Shown piece by piece: positions 26,555-35,875 of a DNA stretch of 64,000 bases. Origin of the DNA: MVYY01 sp012517575 (GTDB lineage Bacteria; Bacteroidota; Bacteroidia; Bacteroidales; Paludibacteraceae); the NCBI GenBank assembly GCA_031629035.1, contig JAVLUG010000005.1, forward strand, positions 62,001 through 126,000, given 5' to 3'. Position numbers and translations under genes: made by a program. Below the pieces are notes generated by a model. That model was given only the letters and a program-made list of their open reading frames with translations. It made no database searches and had not been told where the DNA came from. Within the stretch, counting starts at the first letter, position 1, and each line of letters starts with the position of its first letter.

Positions 26555-27214
26555 ATGGCAGAAATTCAAACTAGTGACAGTGGTCAGGGAAAGAAAAAAG
26601 GCGGTAGCAAGCAGAAGAAAATAAGTGTCTTCATTGATTTTACACCGATGGTAGACATGAACATGCTGCTTATTACTTTCTTCATGTTGTGTACAACGTT
26701 GAGTAAGCCTCAGACAATGGAATTAAGTATGCCAAGTAAGGATAAGGTGGATGATACTCAGAAATCAGAAGTAAAGGCTTCAAAAGCAATTACCCTGTTG
26801 CTCGCTGATAAAAATAAAGTCTACTATTACGCTGGCCTGCCTGATTATAAGAACTACAATTCTCTGAAGGAACTCAGTTATGACCCCAAAAGTCCTAACA
26901 GTATTCGTAATTTGCTTTTAATGCGAAATCAGGAAGCTGTTGCAAAAATTAATGAGCTTAAGAAACAGAAAATGAATCTTCAAATATCTCAGGATACATT
27001 TGCAGCAAGAGTTTCCCGAATTAAGAGTGGTAAAAATACACCGGTGGTCATTATTAAACCTACAGATGAAGCTACTTATAAAAATCTTGTTGATGTACTT
27101 GACGAAATGCTGATTTGCAATATTGGAAAGTATGTTATCGATACCATTTCGGCCGGCGATAAATTCCTGATAAAAAATAAGGAAACGAACGGAGCTTATG
27201 CATTGGGAAAATAA
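26555..27214 (+). CDS. exbD: ExbD/TolR biopolymer transport protein (second copy)
   Basis: A 219-residue ExbD with a Lys/Gly-rich cytoplasmic start and one membrane helix (about residues 30-52, TPMVDMNMLLITFFML) carrying the proton-relay Asp in VDMN. The periplasmic domain is Lys-rich and ends with PVVIIKPTDEATYKNLVDVLDEM. It differs clearly from the first copy, so the pair may form a hetero-oligomer with ExbB. Confidence 0.9.
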   Translation: MAEIQTSDSGQGKKKGGSKQKKISVFIDFTPMVDMNMLLITFFMLCTTLSKPQTMELSMPSKDKVDDTQKSEVKASKAITLLLADKNKVYYYAGLPDYKNYNSLKELSYDPKSPNSIRNLLLMRNQEAVAKINELKKQKMNLQISQDTFAARVSRIKSGKNTPVVIIKPTDEATYKNLVDVLDEMLICNIGKYVIDTISAGDKFLIKNKETNGAYALGK

Positions 27215-27246
27215 AGTAGTGCAGAATAATACTAAATTTTAGAAGA

Positions 27247-28056
27247 ATGGCAAAAATTGATTTAACCAATTACGAGTGGCTAGAACTGGTTTTCGCAGAC
27301 AGGAATAAAAAATATGGTGCTTATGTCTTACGAGCTGAGTCTCCAAAACGTCATAATCAGGCAGTTTTAATTATTCTTATTTTATCTGCTCTCGTTCTTA
27401 GTATGCCTAAGCTGATAGAACTCGCTAAACCCGAAAAGGAAAGAGAAGTAATAACAGAAGTTACTACTTTATCCAAGTTGGCAAAGCCTGAAACGAAAGA
27501 AGAGATAAAAAAACCAATTTCTATGGAACCGCCACCGGCAGTGAAAAGTTCTATTAAATTCGTTCCTCCCGTTATTAAAAAAGACGAAGAGGTCAATGAA
27601 GAGAACGAGTTGAAAAGTCAGGAAGAGTTGACCAAAAGTAAGCTGGCAATTTCTATTGCTGACGTGAAAGGAAACGATGATGTGCACGGTGTAGATATTG
27701 CTGATGTAAAAGTAGCCATTACTCAGGAACAACCTGAAGAGAAAATCTTTGAAGTAATCGAACAGATGCCTACTTTCCCCGGAGGAGAAGCTGCCCTTCT
27801 GGAATACATTTCAAAGAACATCAAATATCCGATTACTGCTCTTGAAAATAACATTCAGGGCAAGGTTATTTTGAGATTTGTGGTTACCAAAACCGGTGAT
27901 ATTGACAAAATTGAAGTGGTACGTTCATTGGATCCGGCTTGCGACCGTGAAGCGATCAGGGTGGTGAAATCTCTTCCCCGATGGATTCCCGGTAAGCAGA
28001 ATGGAGAAAATGTATCGGTATGGTTTACCTTACCTATTAATTTCAAAATTCAATAA
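27247..28056 (+). CDS. tonB: TonB energy-transducing protein
   Basis: The protein has 269 residues: a cytoplasmic NKKYGAYVLR segment, one membrane helix (about residues 38-57), a Lys/Glu/Pro-rich periplasmic spacer and a C-terminal TonB domain (~185-269) with YP...NNIQGKVILRFVVTKTGDI and the final VWFTLPINFKIQ. It couples the ExbB-ExbD proton channel to TonB-dependent outer-membrane receptors, which in this organism would include those for pectic oligosaccharides and iron. Confidence 0.92.
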   Translation: MAKIDLTNYEWLELVFADRNKKYGAYVLRAESPKRHNQAVLIILILSALVLSMPKLIELAKPEKEREVITEVTTLSKLAKPETKEEIKKPISMEPPPAVKSSIKFVPPVIKKDEEVNEENELKSQEELTKSKLAISIADVKGNDDVHGVDIADVKVAITQEQPEEKIFEVIEQMPTFPGGEAALLEYISKNIKYPITALENNIQGKVILRFVVTKTGDIDKIEVVRSLDPACDREAIRVVKSLPRWIPGKQNGENVSVWFTLPINFKIQ

Positions 28057-28062
28057 GTTTTT

Positions 28063-29028
28063 ATGATACGCAAATTCAGAATATATTTTTTATCAGTTGT
28101 TTTAATTTTTACCATTATTTCGTGTAGACGTGAGGTAAAAAAAGACAGATTTACTGATACGTTGACTTCAGGTGTCATCCCTGTTGCTGTCGACGAAACT
28201 TTTGAACCTGTTATAGAGGAAGAAATTGATGTTTTTGAATCACTTTATCCTAATGCAGGTATCGTTCCAAAATATACTTCTGAAGTTGAGGCTATTAATC
28301 TTTTAATGAAAGACAGTGTACGATTAGCTATCACGACTCGTCCACTGTCTTCAAAAGAAGAGAATTATTTTAAAGCCAAAAAATTTGAACCTAAATCATA
28401 TAAATTGGCTTCTGATGCGATTGCTCTTATCGTTAATAAAAGCAATCCCGATACTTTAATTACTGTCGACCAATTACGACAGATTCTTTTGGGAAAAATT
28501 ACCAAGTGGAATCAGATTTATCCAAAATCGAACTTGGGTGATATAACTATGGTTTTTGACAATCCCAATTCCAGTACTGTTCGATTTGCAATAGATTCTA
28601 TCTGTGGCGGGTTACCTTTGTCCGATAGATTGAAAGCACAGGGAAAAAATGCGGAAGTGTTGAATTTCGTCTCCAAAACACGTAATGCAATTGGTGTTAT
28701 TGGTGTAAATTGGTTATCAAATAAAGCTGATTCAACCAATTTGAGTTTTATAGATATTGTAAAAGTTATGTCGGTAACCAATGAGGCTACGGCAACTGTA
28801 GATAATTGTTATAAGCCTTTTCAGGCGTATATTTATTATGGAGATTATCCTTTGTCGAGGAATATTTTTGTCATTATCAATGATCCACGTCATTCCTTGC
28901 CAACTGGATTTACTTCTTTTTTAACTTCTGACAAAGGTCAGAGAATTATTCTTAAAGCGGGCTTGGTACCTGCTACGCAACCAATCAGGGTTGTCAATGT
29001 AAAAAATGAGAGAATTAATTTGAAATAA
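28063..29028 (+). CDS. PstS-like substrate-binding lipoprotein
   Basis: The 321-residue protein has a lipoprotein signal (IISC, Cys at ~22). The mature part is a type II periplasmic binding fold as in phosphate-binding PstS, with RLAITTRPLSSKE, IVNKSNPDTLITVDQLRQILLGKITKWNQ and a GFTSFLTSDKGQRIILKAGL end. It lacks a neighbouring pstCAB and sits in the TonB operon (6 bp after tonB), so a direct role in ABC phosphate uptake is doubtful. Its function in this conserved Bacteroidetes context is unknown. Confidence 0.8.
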   Translation: MIRKFRIYFLSVVLIFTIISCRREVKKDRFTDTLTSGVIPVAVDETFEPVIEEEIDVFESLYPNAGIVPKYTSEVEAINLLMKDSVRLAITTRPLSSKEENYFKAKKFEPKSYKLASDAIALIVNKSNPDTLITVDQLRQILLGKITKWNQIYPKSNLGDITMVFDNPNSSTVRFAIDSICGGLPLSDRLKAQGKNAEVLNFVSKTRNAIGVIGVNWLSNKADSTNLSFIDIVKVMSVTNEATATVDNCYKPFQAYIYYGDYPLSRNIFVIINDPRHSLPTGFTSFLTSDKGQRIILKAGLVPATQPIRVVNVKNERINLK

Positions 29029-29047
29029 CATATATTTATTGACAGGA

Positions 29048-30673
29048 ATGAGTAAGAAGAGTTTATTATTTTCGTTGTTTTTTGTTTCTCTGCTGTTTTC
29101 TTCCACTACTAAAGGGCAGGGAATTTTATATTACAAAGCCGGATTTTTGGATGATGCAAAACCACTTTTGATTTCGGAAATCAAATCTGATCCGAATAAC
29201 AATGCTGAAGAATATTTTTATTTGGGAAATATTTACTTTAACCAGAATAAACCCGATTCGGCTGAAATATGTTTTAAAAATGGTTTAGCTGCCGACCCGG
29301 CATATCCTCAAAATCAGGTTGGATTGATTATGCTTAGAATGAAAAACGATCCACAGGGAACTGAATTGGAACTGAAAAATCTATTAAAACTTAAACCCAA
29401 CAAAAAGAACATTGATTTGTATATTGCCATAAGTTATGCATATTTGTTTAACAATATGGAAGACAAGGCCTTGTATTATCAAAACAAAGCACGCAGCATT
29501 AACTCGAAATATGCAGGGGTTTATGTGCTTCTCGGAGATATTTTAGCACCGAAAAATCGAGGTGAAGCTTGCAGTAATTATGAATTGGCAAATCTTTATG
29601 ATCCAAACAATAAAGAGGCTTATATAAAATATGCCCGTGCTTACAAATCGGTTAATCCTAAATTATCCATCGAGAAGTTGAAACAGTTGAAGGAAAAGGA
29701 TCCTTCCTTTGCCTTGGTTGATAGAGAACTTGGCGACATTTATTACAGTATCAACGATTTTGAAAATGCTGCTCATTATTATGAATCATATATTCAGTCA
29801 GGAATTTCAAATGTTCAGGATTTGACAAAATACTCGATGACATTGTTTATGAATCATGAGTTCCAGAAATCGCTTGAAGTCGCCACCATGGGATTGCAAA
29901 AAGATCCTCTTAATCCTGCTTTCAATCGTTTGATTATGTATAACAACGTTGAACTTAAACAAAATGATGCTGCTTTAAGTGCGGCAGACGTTTTGTTTAA
30001 CAAATCTCGAAATCCTGAATTTAATTATCTCGATTTTATTTATTATGGTCAAGCCTTGAGAGATACCAAGCAAATAAGTTTGGCTGTAGAACAGTATAAG
30101 AAAGCACTTGAATATGATTCTACCAAAGTTGAGTTGTGGAAAGATATTTCTGATATGTACAACGAAATTGGAGATTATGCTAATGCTATTGATGCTTATA
30201 TTAAATTTATTAATTCTTTATCAGATAAGGATAGAAATGCTGATGTCATCATTGCATTAGGTAAATTATACTATAGTTATGGGAATGATCCGAAGACAAC
30301 TCCTGATGTTAAAAAATCAGCCTTATTGAAAGCTGACAGTATTTTTGCTAAAATTGCTGAAATGGAGCCGGATGGATACAGAGGGAATTTTTGGCGTGCG
30401 CGTGCCAATTCTGCCTTGGATCCTGAAACTACACTTGGATTGGCAAAACCATTTTACGAAAGTACAGCTGCACTGATTGAATCAAAAAACGATCCAAGAT
30501 TTAATTCCGTGTTGATAGAATGTTACAGCTATTTGGGATATTATACTCTTGTACAGAAAGAGTATGAAAAATCTCTTGAGTACTGGAATAAAATTTTGCA
30601 AATCGATCCCAATAATGCTACTGCTAAGAAGGCTATCGATGGAATTAAACCACAAAAGAAAAACGAAAAGTAA
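29048..30673 (+). CDS. Periplasmic tetratricopeptide repeat protein
   Basis: The ATG at 29048 starts a signal peptide (MSKKSLLFSLFF... KGQ). The 541-residue protein is built almost entirely of TPR-like helical pairs, e.g. EEYFYLGNIYFNQNKPDSAE, FALVDRELGDIYYSINDFENAAHYYES and VELWKDISDMYNEIGDYANAIDAYIKF. It is the last gene of the exbB-tonB operon and probably scaffolds protein contacts in the periplasm; partners are unknown. A strong terminator follows. Confidence 0.85.
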   Translation: MSKKSLLFSLFFVSLLFSSTTKGQGILYYKAGFLDDAKPLLISEIKSDPNNNAEEYFYLGNIYFNQNKPDSAEICFKNGLAADPAYPQNQVGLIMLRMKNDPQGTELELKNLLKLKPNKKNIDLYIAISYAYLFNNMEDKALYYQNKARSINSKYAGVYVLLGDILAPKNRGEACSNYELANLYDPNNKEAYIKYARAYKSVNPKLSIEKLKQLKEKDPSFALVDRELGDIYYSINDFENAAHYYESYIQSGISNVQDLTKYSMTLFMNHEFQKSLEVATMGLQKDPLNPAFNRLIMYNNVELKQNDAALSAADVLFNKSRNPEFNYLDFIYYGQALRDTKQISLAVEQYKKALEYDSTKVELWKDISDMYNEIGDYANAIDAYIKFINSLSDKDRNADVIIALGKLYYSYGNDPKTTPDVKKSALLKADSIFAKIAEMEPDGYRGNFWRARANSALDPETTLGLAKPFYESTAALIESKNDPRFNSVLIECYSYLGYYTLVQKEYEKSLEYWNKILQIDPNNATAKKAIDGIKPQKKNEK

Positions 30674-30712
30674 TTTAGTGTTAATTTTTTAATTTTACGA
30701 ATAATAATTTTT

Positions 30713-30757
30713 CAAACCAATTTAACACCATGATTGTTAAATTGGTTTGTGTATTTT
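30713..30757 (+). terminator. Hairpin terminator after the TonB operon
   Basis: A perfect 15-bp inverted repeat (30713-30727 with 30735-30749) with a 7-nt loop is followed by TGTATTTT. The stem is AT-rich but long. It closes the exbB-TPR operon before the next gene at 30773. Confidence 0.8.
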
Positions 30758-30772
30758 AAAACATCAATTCAA

Positions 30773-31216
30773 ATGAAAGATGCGTTCAAGAAAGTAAATC
30801 AGACTTATTATCTGATTTTTACCCTGACTATTCTGTTTACTATTATTGGTTATTTTTTTGTTTTAAATAATTTTTCTTCTACTGTCAGCACTGGATTTGT
30901 TACAACCATTTTAGAAGTTTTACTTGTTCTTTATATAGTAGTATCTTCTATTGCCGGTTTTGTTTTGTTCAATTCGAGCAAAAAAAAATTACGTAATATA
31001 GAAAACGAGAAAGATAGATTTTTTCCTTATATCAAAAGTGCCAATTTACGCCTTTATCTTATTGGTGTCGGTTTGTTGGCAGGAATATTGATTTTTTACG
31101 TGCTTAGATCATCCTTTATTTTGTATTGCATTGCAGTTTCTGCTATTGAGCTGATTGTTTGCAAACCGAGTGAAGAAAGAATCAAAACCGACCTTGATTT
31201 AAAAAATTCAGATTGA
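30773..31216 (+). CDS. Small integral membrane protein (paralogue of the one at 31926)
   Basis: I do not recognise a named family. The ATG at 30773 is chosen because the upstream open frame runs into the terminator hairpin. The 147-residue protein has about four hydrophobic segments (roughly 15-35, 45-65, 95-115 and 118-135) and ends with IVCKPSEERIKTDL. That ending resembles the IFCKPSEKKMIQEL end of the protein encoded after recR, so the two are probably paralogues. Function unknown. Confidence 0.75.
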   Translation: MKDAFKKVNQTYYLIFTLTILFTIIGYFFVLNNFSSTVSTGFVTTILEVLLVLYIVVSSIAGFVLFNSSKKKLRNIENEKDRFFPYIKSANLRLYLIGVGLLAGILIFYVLRSSFILYCIAVSAIELIVCKPSEERIKTDLDLKNSD

Positions 31217-31277
31217 AGGACGTTTATTAAAAAATATTTCTGAAGGTTTTAGGGATGTGTCTAAAATTTAAAATTTT

Positions 31278-31904
31278 GTGAATCCACAACAATATTCATC
31301 CTCATTGCTTGAAAATGCGGTGCAGGAATTTGCAAAACTGCCGGGTATTGGTAGAAAAACAGCTCTTCGTTTGGTGCTTCATTTACTCAAAGAAACAGAA
31401 GAAGAGGTTGAAAATTTTGGGAACTCCATTATCGAGTTGAAAAAAAATATTATATATTGCAAGGTTTGTCATAATATTTCCGACAGTGAAGTTTGTGATA
31501 TTTGCAGTAATCTTTCAAGAGACAAATCGACTGTTTGTGTTGTAGAAACCATTAAGGATGTCATTACCATTGAAAATACACAGCAATTTCGTGGCTTGTA
31601 TCATGTACTTGGCGGAATTATCTCACCAATGGACGGAATTGGGCCAAATGATTTGGAAATTGACAGTTTGATTCGCAGGGTTGAGAATGAGGGTATAAAT
31701 GAAGTAATTTTGGCATTGAGTACAACGATGGAAGGAGATACGACCAACTTTTACCTTTATCGTAAGCTTGAGCCTTTTCACGTAAAAATTACGACGTTGG
31801 CTCGTGGAGTAGCTATAGGCGACGAATTGGAATACGCTGATGAAATTACGCTTGGTCGCTCTATACAAAACCGTATTGAATTCAGTCAGACATTTAATAA
31901 ATGA
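31278..31904 (+). CDS. recR: Recombination protein RecR
   Basis: The 208-residue protein starts at GTG. N-terminal helix-hairpin-helix AKLPGIGRKTALRLVLHLL, a four-cysteine zinc motif (CKVCHN...CDICS), then the Toprim domain with VVETIKDVITIE, GGIISPMDGIGP and ATTMEGDTT-like segments, and a C-terminal GVAIGDELEYADEITLGRSI. RecR acts with RecO and RecF to load RecA at gaps. Confidence 0.96.
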   Translation: MNPQQYSSSLLENAVQEFAKLPGIGRKTALRLVLHLLKETEEEVENFGNSIIELKKNIIYCKVCHNISDSEVCDICSNLSRDKSTVCVVETIKDVITIENTQQFRGLYHVLGGIISPMDGIGPNDLEIDSLIRRVENEGINEVILALSTTMEGDTTNFYLYRKLEPFHVKITTLARGVAIGDELEYADEITLGRSIQNRIEFSQTFNK

Positions 31905-31925
31905 ATTTTCTGTTTGCTTGTGAGT

Positions 31926-32393
31926 ATGATAGGAAAAATTATAAAAAAACTCTTACTTGTATATTATTCAGCCTATTTGGCTGGTATTATTGCAGCAGTG
32001 CTGGGATATATATTAATTTTTAAAAATTTCGGCGGAATAGAATCACAAAGCGCAGTCGGCATCAATCTTTCCTCAGCACTGATTTTGTTTATTATTTTAT
32101 CGCTTCCGTTGAGTTTAGGACTTTTTCATTTTCAAATAAAAAAATGGCTGCTTATTCCTGACGAAAGGGTTCGGATAAAGAAATATGAAAATGCTTCTAT
32201 TTGTCGCATTGTTGTATTGGGATTGGGTTTTGTTACAGGTATTTTGTTCGCTTATTTGCTTCGTTCTCAATCCATGATTTTTTGTGCAGCAATTGCAGCG
32301 GCCGGTTTAATTTTTTGTAAACCTTCGGAAAAGAAAATGATACAGGAACTTCAACTCGATGACGAAGAAGAAAATAATCCTTTTCAAGAATAG
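31926..32393 (+). CDS. Small integral membrane protein (paralogue of the one at 30773)
   Basis: The ATG at 31926 gives MIGKIIKKLLLVYYSAYLAG; TTG (31914) and GTG (31920) are alternatives. The 155-residue protein has about four membrane segments, a basic loop (FQIKKWLLIPDERVRIKKYE) and the ending IFCKPSEKKMIQELQLDDEEE. Layout and ending match the protein before recR, indicating a duplicated gene on either side of recR. No function is assigned. Confidence 0.72.
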   Translation: MIGKIIKKLLLVYYSAYLAGIIAAVLGYILIFKNFGGIESQSAVGINLSSALILFIILSLPLSLGLFHFQIKKWLLIPDERVRIKKYENASICRIVVLGLGFVTGILFAYLLRSQSMIFCAAIAAAGLIFCKPSEKKMIQELQLDDEEENNPFQE

Positions 32394-32433
32394 TTTTATT
32401 TACAATTAAAGTCCAAACTTAAAAGAATTTATT

Positions 32434-32862
32434 ATGATAATTGCCGTAGATTTTGATGGAACCATTGTAACTCATGAATATCCCAAAATTGGAAAGGAAA
32501 TTCCTTTTGCCATCGAAACCCTGAAACGGCTTCAGGACGAATTTCAACATCAAATTATTCTTTGGACGGTTCGTGAAGGAAAAGAGCTGGAGGAAGCCAT
32601 AGAATTTTGTAATGCCAGAGGATTGGAGTTTTATGCCATTAATAAAAATTATCCGGAAGAAGGAGAAGATTTTGCTGAGTCGCGCAAGATACGTGCCGAT
32701 ATTTATATAGATGACAGGAATTTGGGAGGGTTGCCCGACTGGGGTGTGATTTATCAAATGATTGCTTCAAATAGTATGGTGGACCCTTTTACCATGAATA
32801 GAAAAAAACCGGCTTTTCAACAACCTAAAAAAGGCTTTTTAAAGTCGATTTTTGGTAAATGA
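32434..32862 (+). CDS. HAD-like hydrolase of the BT_0820 type
   Basis: The 142-residue protein has HAD motif I at the very N-terminus (VDFDGTIV, nucleophile Asp6), a Thr in LWTVREGK as motif II and the acidic YIDDRNLGG as motif IV. It lacks a large cap domain. It resembles a family known from a Bacteroides thetaiotaomicron crystal structure (BT_0820) as a putative phosphatase; the physiological substrate is unknown. It faces the asparaginase gene tail to tail. Confidence 0.82.
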   Translation: MIIAVDFDGTIVTHEYPKIGKEIPFAIETLKRLQDEFQHQIILWTVREGKELEEAIEFCNARGLEFYAINKNYPEEGEDFAESRKIRADIYIDDRNLGGLPDWGVIYQMIASNSMVDPFTMNRKKPAFQQPKKGFLKSIFGK

Positions 32863-32905
32863 ATAGCGAAAATTTTCATCGATATTTTTTGAAAAATTAT
32901 TCCGT

Positions 32906-33940
32906 TTAACTGACAGTCATTTCTCCGCACAGGCTGACACTCATTTTTTGTTTGATTTCTTCTGTTGAATGGTATTCTCCCAGTAAATGCATGAGTTTGG
33001 CTACTAAAGCTTCTGTTGTGCAATCGTAACCGCTAATGACGCCTGCATTCAGCAAATTTAAACTTGTTTCATATTTTCCCATTTCAACTGTTCCGGTGCT
33101 ACACTGACTTTTGTTTACAATAATAATTCCGTTTTGTACGGCAGTTTTCAACTCTTCATATAACCATGTCAAGCGTGGTGCATTTCCAGCGCCATAACTT
33201 TCTAGAATTACGGCTTTTAATTCGGGAATATTTAACGTAGCATGAACATTTTGCTGCGTAATGCCCGGAAAAAGCTTAAGAATGGCAATGTTCGGATTAA
33301 TGTTGGTGTTAACTTCGAGCTTGGCTGAAGGATCGGGATAATGGATATATGAATTAAAATACTTGATATGAACCCCAACTTTTGCCAAGGGCGGATAATT
33401 ATATGAATTAAAGGCATTAAAATGTTCTGCATTTTTCTTTGTGGTGCGATTTCCTCTGAAAAGTGTATCTTCAAAAAATATACAAACTTCGGGGACAATG
33501 GCTTTCCCATTTTCTTTGGCAGTCGCTATTTCAATGGCAGTCAGCAGATTTTCTTTGGCATCGGAACGCATCATTCCAATTGGTAATTGAGCGCCGGTGA
33601 ATATTACAGGTTTTGAAAGGTTTTTGAGCATAAAACTCAGGGCAGAAGCAGAATAAGCCATTGTATCAGTCCCATGAAGCACCACAAAACCATCGAAATT
33701 TTCAAAATTTTCTTCAATAATCAATGCAATTTCTTTCCATGTTTCTGGCTGAACATCCGAGGAATCCATTAAAGGGGAAAAAGGAATACTTTTGATTTCA
33801 ATTCCCGTTTGTTTGAGTTCAGGAAGGTATTCCTGCAAACGATAAAAATCGATGGGACGTAATGCTCCGGTTGTAGGGTCTTCCGACATGCTGATAGTAC
33901 CGCCGGTGAATATCAATAAGACAGTATTTTTATCTTTCAC
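32906..33940 (-). CDS. ansA: Type I L-asparaginase (cytoplasmic)
   Basis: The 344-residue enzyme hydrolyses L-asparagine to aspartate and ammonia. The two catalytic Thr motifs are visible: TGGTISM near residue 12-18 and HGTDTMAYSASAL around residue 90. There is no signal peptide, which fits the cytoplasmic type I form. A TATCTTTG -7 element ends only 24 bp before the start, so the leader is very short. Confidence 0.93.
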   Translation of the reverse strand: MKDKNTVLLIFTGGTISMSEDPTTGALRPIDFYRLQEYLPELKQTGIEIKSIPFSPLMDSSDVQPETWKEIALIIEENFENFDGFVVLHGTDTMAYSASALSFMLKNLSKPVIFTGAQLPIGMMRSDAKENLLTAIEIATAKENGKAIVPEVCIFFEDTLFRGNRTTKKNAEHFNAFNSYNYPPLAKVGVHIKYFNSYIHYPDPSAKLEVNTNINPNIAILKLFPGITQQNVHATLNIPELKAVILESYGAGNAPRLTWLYEELKTAVQNGIIIVNKSQCSTGTVEMGKYETSLNLLNAGVISGYDCTTEALVAKLMHLLGEYHSTEEIKQKMSVSLCGEMTVS

Positions 33941-33963
33941 AATAAGTTGTTTTATAGATGGCG

Positions 33964-33971
33964 CAAAGATA
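33964..33971 (-). promoter_or_regulatory. -7 element for ansA
   Basis: The minus strand reads TATCTTTG (exact TAnnTTTG), giving a predicted leader of under 20 nt. Confidence 0.5.
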
Positions 33972-34127
33972 ATTTAAATTCCTAAACCAACAGCTTTCTT
34001 TTTGATATTTTTCTATGAAACGGAAGATTTTCTTAAATTTTTTTGTCGAGCATTTGACCATAAATTTTTTTCATTTCACTTTAAACTTGCGGATATGAGG
34101 TTCTATTGGTTTTTTTTCAAATGTTTT

Positions 34128-34159
34128 TTTCCATAGTAACAAATAAATATGTAAATTTG
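34128..34159 (+). promoter_or_regulatory. Promoter of guaB
   Basis: TTTC (34128-34131), a 20-bp spacer and TAAATTTG (34152-34159), followed by CATGCA, resemble the Bacteroidetes -33/-7 pattern with one mismatch in -33. The leader would be about 70 nt. Confidence 0.6.
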
Positions 34160-34235
34160 CATGCAATAATTTCATAGGTTATATGAATATATATGTACTT
34201 ATCTTATTAAAAATCAATTAAATAAATTTATTTCT

Positions 34236-35711
34236 ATGTCATTTATTGCAGAAAGAGTTCAATTTGAAGGTTTGACCTTTGACGATGTTTTGCTCATTCC
34301 ATCATATTCTGATGTATTACCTCGCGAAGTAGATTTAACCACTCGTTTTACTCGTCATATTACTTTGAAAATCCCGATTGTTTCGGCTGCCATGGATACC
34401 GTAACGGAATCGAATATGGCTATTGCTATTGCCAGAGAAGGTGGGATAGGAGTGATTCACAAAAATATGTCTATTGCAGATCAGGCTAAACAAGTTGAAA
34501 TTGTTAAACGAGCCGAAAATGGAATGATTTCCAATCCGGTTACCATTTTAAAAGGAGCTACGGTTGGCGATGCGCTGGCTTTGATGGCAGAATTTAAAAT
34601 TGGTGGAATTCCTGTTGTTGATGAATCGGGTTATTTGGTAGGCATTGTTACCAATCGCGATTTACGCTTTCAGCGCGATTTTTTCAAGCCTGTAGAAGAA
34701 GTGATGACCAAGGAAAACCTGATAACCACTTCCCGTTCTATTACGCTGGATGAAGCTTCGGAAATTTTGCAACAATATAAAATTGAGAAATTGCCTGTTG
34801 TTGATGACAAAAACAAACTGATTGGACTTTTGACCTATAAGGATATTACAAAAGCCAAAGATAAACCCATGGCTTCGAAAGACAAGCAGGGACGTTTAAG
34901 AGTAGCTGCAGCAGTAGGAGTTACTGCAGATACTTTTGAGCGTATGGATGCGTTGGTTGCTGCAGAAGTGGATGCCATTGTCATTGATACTGCTCATGGA
35001 CATTCAAAAGGAGTGATAGATACGTTGAAAAAAGCGCGCAAAGAATATCCTCAACTCGATATTATTGTTGGAAATATTGCAACAGCGGAAGCAGCACGTG
35101 ATTTGGCCGCAGCCGGAGCAGATGCGGTTAAAGTAGGAATAGGCCCCGGTTCTATTTGCACAACACGCGTGGTAGCGGGAGTTGGTGTCCCTCAATTGTC
35201 AGCAATTTTTGAGGTTTCTAAAGCTCTTAAAGATTGGGATATACCTATTATTGCAGATGGAGGTATTCGATATTCTGGCGATATTGTTAAAGCTCTGGCT
35301 GCCGGTGGAGAAACGATTATGGCAGGTTCGCTTTTTGCGGGAGTTGAAGAATCTCCGGGAGAAACTATTATTTTTAATGGTCGGAAATTTAAGTCCTATC
35401 GTGGAATGGGATCTCTTGAAGCGATGGAAAAAGGTTCAAAAGACCGTTATTTCCAAGATATGGAAGACGATATTAAAAAACTTGTTCCTGAAGGAATCTC
35501 AGGCCGTGTACCATTTAAAGGATCTTTATATGAAGTTGTATATCAGTTAATTGGAGGATTAAGGGCTGGTATGGGTTATTGTGGAGCGCATAATATCCAT
35601 GAATTGCACCATGCTCGATTTACCAGAATTACCAATGCTGGTGTTGTGGAAAGTCATCCTCATGATGTTACCATTATCAGCGAAGCGCCTAATTATAGCA
35701 GAGGCGAATAA
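34236..35711 (+). CDS. guaB: IMP dehydrogenase
   Basis: The 491-residue enzyme oxidises IMP to XMP, the first committed step to GMP. The N-terminal LTFDDVLLIPSYSDVLPREVDL, two CBS domains (residues ~95-210), the phosphate-binding VKVGIGPGSICTTR with the catalytic Cys, and the flap YRGMGSLEAM are all present. It heads a plus-strand stretch that continues with envelope chaperones after 164 bp. Confidence 0.97.
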   Translation: MSFIAERVQFEGLTFDDVLLIPSYSDVLPREVDLTTRFTRHITLKIPIVSAAMDTVTESNMAIAIAREGGIGVIHKNMSIADQAKQVEIVKRAENGMISNPVTILKGATVGDALALMAEFKIGGIPVVDESGYLVGIVTNRDLRFQRDFFKPVEEVMTKENLITTSRSITLDEASEILQQYKIEKLPVVDDKNKLIGLLTYKDITKAKDKPMASKDKQGRLRVAAAVGVTADTFERMDALVAAEVDAIVIDTAHGHSKGVIDTLKKARKEYPQLDIIVGNIATAEAARDLAAAGADAVKVGIGPGSICTTRVVAGVGVPQLSAIFEVSKALKDWDIPIIADGGIRYSGDIVKALAAGGETIMAGSLFAGVEESPGETIIFNGRKFKSYRGMGSLEAMEKGSKDRYFQDMEDDIKKLVPEGISGRVPFKGSLYEVVYQLIGGLRAGMGYCGAHNIHELHHARFTRITNAGVVESHPHDVTIISEAPNYSRGE

Positions 35712-35875
35712 AGCCTTAAAAATCAAAAAAAATCCAATTTTTACAACATTATCTTTTTTGTTTCGTTAATTTTTTTGCAGTGTGTCGAAAATATTGCTTT
35801 CAAAAGCTGGTTAAGCAAGTTTTAAGCACAATTTTTCAAATTATTGAGTAAAAAAATATTAATTACTTTTTATCT

